Source of the DNA: Hyphomicrobiaceae bacterium
Lineage (GTDB): Bacteria; Pseudomonadota; Alphaproteobacteria; Rhizobiales; Hyphomicrobiaceae
Length of the DNA stretch: 64,000 bases
Reading direction: 5' to 3'
Assembly (NCBI GenBank): GCA_008933705.1
Contig: WBUN01000004.1
Span: forward strand, 1 to 64,000
Each line of letters opens with the position of its first letter. Within the stretch, counting starts at the first letter, position 1. The notes under the pieces were generated by a model. It was given only the letters and a program-made list of their open reading frames with translations, made no database searches and had not been told where the DNA came from. Shown in pieces: positions 57,886-64,000 of this stretch. The position numbers and the translations under genes are program-made.

Positions 57886-58257
57886 ATGAATGAGCTGGCC
57901 GTCGCCATTTCCAAGCAGCTTGTTTCGAAAACCGCTCAGGAGAAGGCATCCGTCCTTCGCGGACTGATCGACGACCTTCCCGAGACCGAGAAAGCGGTGG
58001 TCGCGCGGAGCCTGGGTCCGATACTCGGACCGCCCAAAGCCCAGACGAGGGACCGGATCTGGCTCATCGTTATCAGTGCCTTTGCATTGGTGCTGGTTGG
58101 ATCGGCGGCGGTCCTGGGCATCGGCGTATTCAGTACGGCGACCGACGCGACCAAGCAGATCACGAAATCCGACACCATACTCACCGTGTTTACTACGGTG
58201 GTCGGCTTTCTTTCCGGTTTGCTTGCGCCAAGTCCGCTGGGCGGGAAGCAGGAATAG
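57886..58257 (+). CDS. Unknown membrane protein inserted between mnmE and mnmG
   Basis: 123 residues. The N-terminal half is soluble and helical (SKQLVSKTAQEKASVLRGLI), followed by two predicted membrane helices (IWLIVISAFALVLVGSAAVLG and LTVFTTVVGFLSGLLAPSPLG). A strong GGAGGAAATTC site precedes the ATG. The surrounding DNA (57740-57890) looks more A+T-rich than the genes on either side. I do not recognise the family. Its place splits the normal mnmE-mnmG order, which suggests later insertion. Confidence 0.8.
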   Translation: MNELAVAISKQLVSKTAQEKASVLRGLIDDLPETEKAVVARSLGPILGPPKAQTRDRIWLIVISAFALVLVGSAAVLGIGVFSTATDATKQITKSDTILTVFTTVVGFLSGLLAPSPLGGKQE

Positions 58258-58349
58258 GCCAGTGCGACCGGTTTGCCCCGCCTTTTGACGTCGCTGACGC
58301 GCTCCGGTAGGTTCCGCCCGTGTTCTCCCCCTTGTGCAATTGAACTCGG

Positions 58350-60221
58350 ATGCCTGACGCTACCTTTGACGTGATTGTCGTCGGCGGCGGCCACGCCGGC
58401 TGTGAGGCAGCGGCTGCGGCCGGCCGCATGGGCGCACGGACCGCACTGATCACGCATCGCTTCGAAACCATCGGGGAGATGTCGTGCAATCCGGCCATCG
58501 GTGGGCTCGGCAAGGGCCATCTGGTGCGCGAGATCGATGCCCTGGACGGGCTGATGGGCCGTGTCGCCGACGCTGCGGGCATCCAGTTCCGGCTGCTCAA
58601 CCGGTCGAAAGGGCCGGCTGTGCATGGCCCTCGGGCGCAGGCAGACCGGAAGCTCTATCGGGCCGCCATGCAGGCCGCTATCCGGGCGGCGCCCAATCTC
58701 GAGGTTATCGAGGGAAGCGTCGAAGATCTGCTCGTCTCGAAGGGCGGCATTGCGGGCATTGCGACGAGCGACGGCCGCACCTTCTGCGCGAAATCAATCG
58801 TATTTACAACCGGGACGTTTCTCCGCGGCCTCATCCACCGCGGCATGGAGAGGACCCCTGCCGGCCGCCATGGCGAGCCACCCGTGGCGGGCCTCTCGGA
58901 AAGGTTGCTGGGCCTGCAGTTGCGTCTCGGCCGGCTCAAGACCGGCACGCCGGCGAGGCTGGAGAGCACCTCCATCGACTGGGGCTCCCTGGAGATGCAG
59001 GACGGCGATCATCCGCCGGTGCCCTTCTCCTTCCTGACCGCGCGGGTGACGAATCCGCAGATCAGATGCGGCGTCACGCACACCAACGAGACCACGCACG
59101 CCATCATTCGCAGCAACCTGCACCAGGCGCCCATGTATTCGGGCCAGATCGAGAGCGTGGGGCCGCGCTACTGCCCCTCGATCGAGGACAAGGTGGTGCG
59201 CTTCGCCGGCCGCACCTCACACCAGGTCTTCCTTGAGCCGGAGGGCCTGGACGACGACACCGTCTATCCGAACGGCGTCTCGACCTCCCTGCCGGCCGAC
59301 GTGCAGGAGGCGTTCCTGCGCACCATACCGGGCCTGGAGCGGGCGAGGATCAAGCGGCCGGGCTATGCCATCGAGTACGACTACGTCGATCCGCGCGAGT
59401 TGCTTCCGACCCTTGAGGTCAAGAAGCTCCCGGGCCTTTTCCTGGCCGGCCAGATCAACGGCACGACCGGCTACGAGGAAGCGGGCGCCCAGGGCATCGT
59501 TGCGGGCATCAACGCGGCCCTCAAGGCCGGGGGAGGAAGCCGTGAGCTCGTGGTGTCGCGGGCCGACGGCTATGTCGGGGTGATGATCGATGATCTCGTG
59601 ACGCGCGGAGTATCCGAGCCCTACCGCATGTTCACCTCCCGGGCCGAATACCGGCTGCGGCTCAGGGCCGACAATGCCGACCAGCGCCTGACGCCCCTGG
59701 GCTCGGCGCTTGGCTGCGTCAGGGCGGAGCGCCGCGGTGCGTTCGCAGCGAAATCACAGGCGTTGGGGGAGGGACGGCGTCTGCTGGACGGCCTGTCTCT
59801 GACCCCCAATCAGGCTTCAGCGCACGGCATCGAGATCAACAAGGATGGCCGGCGACGCAGCGCCTTCGAGCTTCTCGCATTTCCGGGCATCGATCTTGCC
59901 CGGCTGCGGCCCATCTGGCCCGAGATCGGCCGGCTCGACGCCTCCATTGCGGCCCAGCTCGAGGTCGATGCCCGCTACGCCTCGTACGTGGATCGGCAGG
60001 AGGCCGATGTGCTCGCCTTCCGCAAGGAGGAGAGCATCCGCATCCCGGCCGACTACGACTACGCGCAGATCCCGAGCCTGTCGGCCGAGGTGCGCCAGAG
60101 GTTGCAGATGCTCCGGCCGGCGACGCTGGCGCAGGCAAGTCGGATGGAGGGTATCACGCCGGCTGCGGTGATGCTGCTGCTGGCCCATTTGCGCAAGGCG
60201 CCGGGACGGAAGGCGGGATAG
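58350..60221 (+). CDS. mnmG: tRNA uridine-5-carboxymethylaminomethyl synthase MnmG
   Basis: 623 residues. The FAD-binding motif is [20 protein letters not shown]. Family landmarks follow: [33 protein letters not shown] and [20 protein letters not shown]. It works with MnmE on the tRNA wobble uridine, using FAD, NADH and a folate. The C-terminal helical domain is complete. rsmG follows after 36 bases. Confidence 0.97.
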   Translation: MPDATFDVIVVGGGHAGCEAAAAAGRMGARTALITHRFETIGEMSCNPAIGGLGKGHLVREIDALDGLMGRVADAAGIQFRLLNRSKGPAVHGPRAQADRKLYRAAMQAAIRAAPNLEVIEGSVEDLLVSKGGIAGIATSDGRTFCAKSIVFTTGTFLRGLIHRGMERTPAGRHGEPPVAGLSERLLGLQLRLGRLKTGTPARLESTSIDWGSLEMQDGDHPPVPFSFLTARVTNPQIRCGVTHTNETTHAIIRSNLHQAPMYSGQIESVGPRYCPSIEDKVVRFAGRTSHQVFLEPEGLDDDTVYPNGVSTSLPADVQEAFLRTIPGLERARIKRPGYAIEYDYVDPRELLPTLEVKKLPGLFLAGQINGTTGYEEAGAQGIVAGINAALKAGGGSRELVVSRADGYVGVMIDDLVTRGVSEPYRMFTSRAEYRLRLRADNADQRLTPLGSALGCVRAERRGAFAAKSQALGEGRRLLDGLSLTPNQASAHGIEINKDGRRRSAFELLAFPGIDLARLRPIWPEIGRLDASIAAQLEVDARYASYVDRQEADVLAFRKEESIRIPADYDYAQIPSLSAEVRQRLQMLRPATLAQASRMEGITPAAVMLLLAHLRKAPGRKAG

Positions 60222-60257
60222 GCGCTCACAACGGCCTTCGCCAGCGAGTAAGCAACC

Positions 60258-60956
60258 GTGAAGCGGATTTCAGGCCCGGACGACTTTGCCGCCGCCTTCG
60301 GCGTTTCACGTGAAACGCTGGATCGGCTCGCGACCTACGAGAAGCTGTTGCAGCGGTGGCAGAAGGCCGTCAACCTGGTGGCGCCGAGCACGCTCGGCGA
60401 TGTCTGGCACCGCCACTTCGCCGACTCGGCCCAGCTCGTCGCTCTGGCTCCGCAGGCGCGCACTTGGGTCGATCTGGGCTCCGGTGGCGGATTCCCGGGA
60501 CTGGTAGTCGCGATTCTGGTCGCTGGGAGCCCACAGGGGAGAGGGAAGTCGGCGCGGATCACCCTCATCGAAAGCGACACCCGCAAATGCGCCTTCCTGC
60601 GCGAGGTGGTGCGCCAGACGGGCATTTCCCCGGGGGCACCGGCCGGGTCATCGCCGGGGTTGGCGGTGGATATCCTGTCGATAAGAATCGAAAACGGTAC
60701 GACTCAGTCTAGGTTGCAAGCGCCAGAAGTCGTTTCGGCGCGTGCGCTTGCTCCGCTCGACAAGCTCTTGAGCCTCGCTGCCCCCTTATTTGCGCCCAAT
60801 ACCGTTGGGTTATTCCTGAAGGGGCGGGAAGCCGAGGCTGAGATCGAGGCCGCTGCGAAGGCATGGGACTTCGACGTGGACTTGGTTCCCAGCATGACCG
60901 ACGCCAGCGGGCGCATCGTCGTTGTCCGCCAACTCGAACGCAAAGCGAAGGAATGA
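60258..60956 (+). CDS. rsmG: 16S rRNA (guanine-527-N7)-methyltransferase
   Basis: 232 residues from a GTG, with no clear Shine-Dalgarno sequence. SAM-binding is at WVDLGSGGGFPGLVVAIL, and the family motif VWHRHFADSAQLV precedes it. An insert of about 10 residues (GSPQGRGKSARI) follows the SAM loop. The codons for FGVSRETL contain a parS site at 60302-60317. parA starts four bases after the stop. Confidence 0.94.
   Translation: MKRISGPDDFAAAFGVSRETLDRLATYEKLLQRWQKAVNLVAPSTLGDVWHRHFADSAQLVALAPQARTWVDLGSGGGFPGLVVAILVAGSPQGRGKSARITLIESDTRKCAFLREVVRQTGISPGAPAGSSPGLAVDILSIRIENGTTQSRLQAPEVVSARALAPLDKLLSLAAPLFAPNTVGLFLKGREAEAEIEAAAKAWDFDVDLVPSMTDASGRIVVVRQLERKAKE
60302..60317. promoter_or_regulatory. 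parS centromere site inside rsmG
   Basis: The same perfect core GTTTCACGTGAAAC (60303-60316), with identical C and G flanks, is encoded in rsmG codons for V-S-R-E-T. With the copy at 57683 it gives two ParB sites in 2.6 kb. Confidence 0.93.
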
Positions 60957-60960
60957 ACCC

Positions 60961-61794
60961 GTGACTGGCATGCATCCCGGAGGCACTGGACTCCGCGTCC
61001 TTGCCATAGCCAATCAGAAGGGCGGGGTCGGCAAGACCACGACCGCCATCAATCTCGGCACCGCCCTGGCAGCCGTCGGCCAGAAGGTGCTGATCCTCGA
61101 TCTCGACCCGCAGGGCAACGCCTCCACCGGCGTCGGCGTGGCCGAGGATGCCCGTCCGGTCACGACCTTCGACGTCCTGTGCGGCAAGACGTCCATCGCT
61201 AAGGCGTCGGTCAAGACGCTCGTTCCCAACCTCAGCATTGTGCCGGCGAACGCCGACCTGGTCGGTCTGGAATCGGAGATGGTCACCGAGGCGAACAAGC
61301 CCTTCCGGCTGCGTGATGCGGTTACGGCCTTGATCGCCGAGCAGCGCGCCCGCCCGGCGGACGTGCCCTACAACTACCTGCTGATCGACTGTCCGCCGTC
61401 GCTGAACCTGCTCACCCTCAATGCCATGGTGGCGGCGCACGCGGTGCTGGTGCCGGTGCAGTGCGAGTTCTTCGCATTGGAAGGCATTTCGCAGCTCAAG
61501 GAGACCATCGACCAGATCAAGGCGACGCTCAATCCCGCACTCGAGATCCAGGGCGTGGTGCTCACCATGCATGATGCGCGCACGCAGTTGTCGAAGGAGG
61601 TTGCAACCGAGGTGCGGGCGTTCTTCGGTCCCAAGGTCTACGAGACCATGATCCCGCGCAACGTGCGCGTGGCGGAGGCGCCTTCGCATGGCAAGCCGAT
61701 CCTGCTTTACGACTACGAATGCCCCGGCAGCCAGGCCTACATCCGCCTGGCGACCGAGATCATCGAGCGCGAGCAGCGCCTGAGAGCGGCCTGA
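60961..61794 (+). CDS. parA: Chromosome-partitioning ATPase ParA
   Basis: 277 residues from a GTG with AAGGA eight bases upstream; the ATG at 60970 is less well placed. The deviant Walker A ANQKGGVGKTTTAINL defines the Soj/ParA group, with Walker B YLLIDCPPSLNLL and VLDLDPQGNAST-like sequence (actual LILDLDPQGNASTGVGV). ParA forms a nucleoid-bound gradient that moves ParB-parS complexes. parB follows after 41 bases. Confidence 0.96.
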   Translation: MTGMHPGGTGLRVLAIANQKGGVGKTTTAINLGTALAAVGQKVLILDLDPQGNASTGVGVAEDARPVTTFDVLCGKTSIAKASVKTLVPNLSIVPANADLVGLESEMVTEANKPFRLRDAVTALIAEQRARPADVPYNYLLIDCPPSLNLLTLNAMVAAHAVLVPVQCEFFALEGISQLKETIDQIKATLNPALEIQGVVLTMHDARTQLSKEVATEVRAFFGPKVYETMIPRNVRVAEAPSHGKPILLYDYECPGSQAYIRLATEIIEREQRLRAA

Positions 61795-61835
61795 TCTCTC
61801 CGATCCTGCATGCTGAACTCCAAAGGAGCTTGAGA

Positions 61836-62723
61836 ATGGCGATACCTATGCAGAAAGGCCGGCTGGGCCGCGGCCTTGCATCTCTCATCGGGGAATCGCC
61901 GACGGCCCAACCGCGCCTTCCTGCGGAGGGCGAGCAGCGCATCGTGCCCATCGACCAGTTGCACCCCAGCGCCTCCAACCCGCGCAAGGATTTTCGCGAT
62001 CAGGAGCTGGCCGAGCTCGCCGACTCGATCCGCCAGAAGGGGCTGGTTCAGCCGATCATCGCGCGCATCGACCGGGCGCGCGGCGGCTACGAGATCGTCG
62101 CCGGCGAGCGGCGCTGGCGCGCGGCGCAGCGCGCCGGGCTGCACCAGGTGCTGGTGATCGTACGCGATCTGAGCGACCAGGAAGTCCTCGAGGTCGCTAT
62201 CATCGAGAACGTGCAGCGCACCGACCTCAACGCCATCGAGGAGGCAACGGGCTACAACGATCTCATCGAGCGCTTCGGCTACACGCAGGAGCAGCTCGCC
62301 GACGTGATCGGCAAGAGCCGCAGCCACCTCGCCAATACCCTGCGACTGCTGAAACTGCCGCCGACAGTGCGGGTCATGGTGCAGGAGGGCAAGCTCACCG
62401 CCGGCCATGCCCGCGCGCTGGTCGGTCGCCAGGATGCGGAAAAGCTGGCCGATCATATCGTCGATCATCAGCTCAACGTCCGCGAGGTGGAGGCCCTGGT
62501 GCAGGGCGGCGGCCGGGACGCTGGGGGCAAGTCCGAGACCCGGCGCAGGCTGGAGAAGGATGCCGACACCCGCGCCTTCGAGAAAGACCTGTCGGATGCG
62601 CTGGGCCTCAAGGTCGAGATCAAGCCCGGCTCGGGCGAGAGCGGGCTGCTGACCATCAAGTACGGCAACTACGACCAGCTCGACTATCTCAGGGCCCGCC
62701 TGGTCGGTTCGCCATCTTCCTAG
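61836..62723 (+). CDS. parB: Chromosome-partitioning protein ParB
   Basis: 295 residues. The N-terminal ParA-interacting motif is GRLGRGLASLIGESP. The CTPase domain has the ParB boxes QLHPSASNPRKDF and GERRWRAAQRAGLH. The helix-turn-helix is TQEQLADVIGKSRSHLANTL, and a dimerisation domain ends the protein. ParB loads at parS, spreads, and recruits SMC. AAAGGAG lies before the ATG. Confidence 0.96.
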   Translation: MAIPMQKGRLGRGLASLIGESPTAQPRLPAEGEQRIVPIDQLHPSASNPRKDFRDQELAELADSIRQKGLVQPIIARIDRARGGYEIVAGERRWRAAQRAGLHQVLVIVRDLSDQEVLEVAIIENVQRTDLNAIEEATGYNDLIERFGYTQEQLADVIGKSRSHLANTLRLLKLPPTVRVMVQEGKLTAGHARALVGRQDAEKLADHIVDHQLNVREVEALVQGGGRDAGGKSETRRRLEKDADTRAFEKDLSDALGLKVEIKPGSGESGLLTIKYGNYDQLDYLRARLVGSPSS

Positions 62724-62740
62724 AAAGCCGCTATTGGCCT

Positions 62741-62776
62741 AGCGAACTGCTTCCATAAGGAACGATCTCGCTCTAG
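62741..62776. repeat. RIME-like intergenic repeat, copy 2 (inverted)
   Basis: AGCGAACTGCTTCC...GATCTCGCTCTAG is the inverted counterpart of the element at 36878-36915. It begins 18 bases beyond the parB stop. Confidence 0.75.
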
Positions 62777-62793
62777 GCTCAATTCGTGAGCAG

Positions 62794-62818
62794 CCCGGCC
62801 GCCGCCTGGGCGGCCGGG
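62794..62818 (+). terminator. Strong GC hairpin downstream of parB
   Basis: CCCGGCCGCC pairs with GGCGGCCGGG around GCCTG, a 10-bp perfect stem. No T-tract follows, so it is a possible terminator or stability element. Confidence 0.5.
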
Positions 62819-62924
62819 AGCGGTCCGTTCCTTCAGCTTGCCTGACGGCCATCCGCCGGCTGTTGGAGCGGGCCCCGTTCATCCTGCCCCCTGTACTGCC
62901 CCTGCGGATGAGGACGCAAAGCCC

Positions 62925-63254
62925 ATGACCAACGATGTGCTGCAGCGGCTGGCGGCGATGATTCACGCCCGCCGCAACGATAGCGCCAGCAAGTCGTATA
63001 CGAAGGAACTGCTCGACGGCGGGGCTGAGCGATGCGCCAAAAAGCTCGGCGAGGAAGCAACCGAGACGGTCATTGCGGCACTCGGTACGGATGCGCGTGC
63101 CTTGACGCGCGAAGCGGCAGACCTCGTCTACCACCTTCTCGTCCTGCTCGAGGTCAGGCACGTTACCCTTGATGAGGTACTCGCCGAGCTCGAATCCCGC
63201 ATGGGCACTTCCGGGCTTGCCGAGAAGGCGGCCCGGCAAGCCAAGCCGCAGTGA
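62925..63254 (+). CDS. hisE: Phosphoribosyl-ATP diphosphatase
   Basis: 109 residues. The MazG-like all-alpha fold has the conserved [29 protein letters not shown] motif (metal-binding acidic residues) and [14 protein letters not shown]. It makes phosphoribosyl-AMP in histidine synthesis. In many Hyphomicrobiales hisE follows hisF; here hisB, hisH, hisA and hisF are absent and parB is upstream. coaA overlaps its stop. Confidence 0.93.
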   Translation: MTNDVLQRLAAMIHARRNDSASKSYTKELLDGGAERCAKKLGEEATETVIAALGTDARALTREAADLVYHLLVLLEVRHVTLDEVLAELESRMGTSGLAEKAARQAKPQ

Positions 63255-64000
63255 ACCCTCTCGACAATCCGCGCTTCGGTGAGGAGGCGGCAATACCCTA
63301 TCGATCCAACATCCAGTTCTCGCCCTATCGTGTGTTTCCGCGCGAGGAGTGGGCGAAGCTGCGCGCCGACACGCCGATGACCCTGGTGCCGCGCGACCTG
63401 GAGCAGCTGTCGGGTCTCATCGAGGAATTGTCGATGGTGGAGGTGGAGCAGATCTACCTGCCGCTCTCACGACTGCTCAATCTGCACGTCGCGGCCGCCC
63501 AGGAGCTGCACGCCGTGACCAACAGGTTCCTTGGACGCAGGGACCGCACGGTTCCCTACATCCTGGGCATCGCCGGCTCGGTCGCCGTCGGCAAGAGCAC
63601 GACCGCGCGCGTCTTGCGGGCGTTGCTTGCGCGCTGGCCGGATCACCCACGCGTCGACCTCATCACCACCGACGGCTTCCTCTACCCCAACGAGGAGCTG
63701 CTGCGGCGCGGCATCATGGATCGCAAGGGCTTTCCCGAAAGCTTCGATACGGCGCGGCTTCTCAACTTCCTGCATCAGGTGAAGTCGGGGCGGGAGAATG
63801 TCGAGGCGCCGGTCTACTCGCATTTCCACTACGATATCGTGCCTGGACAAGCGATCGTCATCGACCGTCCGGACATACTCATCGTCGAGGGCCTCAACGT
63901 TCTGCAGCCAGCGCGGCTGCCCAAGGACGGCGAGGCCATTCCGTTCGTGTCCGACTTCTTCAACTTCTCGATCTACATCGACGCCGACCCGGCCGTGATC
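63251..64000 (+). CDS. coaA: Pantothenate kinase, type I (partial, 3' end outside window)
   Basis: 250 codons from GTG at 63251, overlapping the hisE stop (GTGA). The P-loop is [17 protein letters not shown] (about residue 110). Motifs [15 protein letters not shown] and [13 protein letters not shown] follow, as in CoaA of the PRK superfamily, and HYDIVPG with [12 protein letters not shown] come later. It phosphorylates pantothenate in the first step of CoA synthesis. hisE-coaA coupling is common in Alphaproteobacteria. Confidence 0.95.
   Translation, partial: MNPLDNPRFGEEAAIPYRSNIQFSPYRVFPREEWAKLRADTPMTLVPRDLEQLSGLIEELSMVEVEQIYLPLSRLLNLHVAAAQELHAVTNRFLGRRDRTVPYILGIAGSVAVGKSTTARVLRALLARWPDHPRVDLITTDGFLYPNEELLRRGIMDRKGFPESFDTARLLNFLHQVKSGRENVEAPVYSHFHYDIVPGQAIVIDRPDILIVEGLNVLQPARLPKDGEAIPFVSDFFNFSIYIDADPAVI

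Overview
The window is high-GC, gene-dense chromosomal DNA with an alphaproteobacterial gene set. The content points to Hyphomicrobiales (the Rhizobiales, Bradyrhizobium/Xanthobacteraceae side): DUF2794, DUF2865 and DUF4167 proteins, an HWE histidine kinase, HemJ, FxsA-SecB-Tim44-MltA-Smr clustering, a cytochrome bc1 Rieske protein, many orphan Bug-type (tripartite tricarboxylate) binding proteins and a RIME-like intergenic repeat. I saw no tRNA or rRNA gene, CRISPR array, insertion sequence or prophage. The genus cannot be fixed from the sequence alone.

Layout. 1-9.2 kb: housekeeping and small metabolic genes (a partial secreted protein, map, radC, trxB, a LysR regulator, leuC, a thioesterase, an MFS transporter, an esterase). 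9.2-21.2 kb: an accessory catabolic region with two IclR-controlled units. The first is a seven-gene leftward operon (FAH-fold hydrolase/isomerase, HpaH-like hydratase, RidA, flavin reductase-like protein, amidohydrolase, Bug receptor, M20 amidohydrolase). The second is a rightward operon (two MaoC dehydratases, Bug receptor, CaiB CoA-transferase). A HU-like gene lies between them. 21.3-36.8 kb: an orphan Rieske gene, prfC, an uncalled short DUF4167 gene with an apparent CTG start, a receiver/HWE-kinase pair, DUF2794, a phosphinothricin-type acetyltransferase, a Bax-inhibitor-1 protein, the ybbP-ybbA/arylesterase module, thpR, a pterin dehydratase, two tandem DUF2865 genes and an SDR. 37.0-40.4 kb: a TAXI-TRAP transporter (fused permease plus binding protein).

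40.6-64 kb looks origin-proximal. It holds smr-mltA-tim44, fxsA, secB, dnaQ, coaE-aroE-maf-ppsR, then a 394-bp non-coding gap, then hemE-hemJ-rho. In Caulobacter and Rickettsia the replication origin lies beside hemE, so this gap is the best oriC candidate. Further right, mnmE, mnmG, rsmG, parA and parB carry two perfect 14-bp parS cores (one intergenic, one inside rsmG), so the whole partition system is present. The window ends in hisE and a truncated coaA.

Most of the window is ordinary core genome. The points most worth a second look are the oriC candidate and parS pair, the duplicated IclR operator with 20-bp spacing at about 17.81-17.84 kb, the two-palindrome operator region at 15.30-15.34 kb, the CTG-start DUF4167 gene, the orphan Rieske gene, the seven-gene catabolic operon with no ring-cleavage enzyme, and an unknown two-helix membrane protein inserted between mnmE and mnmG beside a parS site. 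I did not find a clearly new defence or mobile system.
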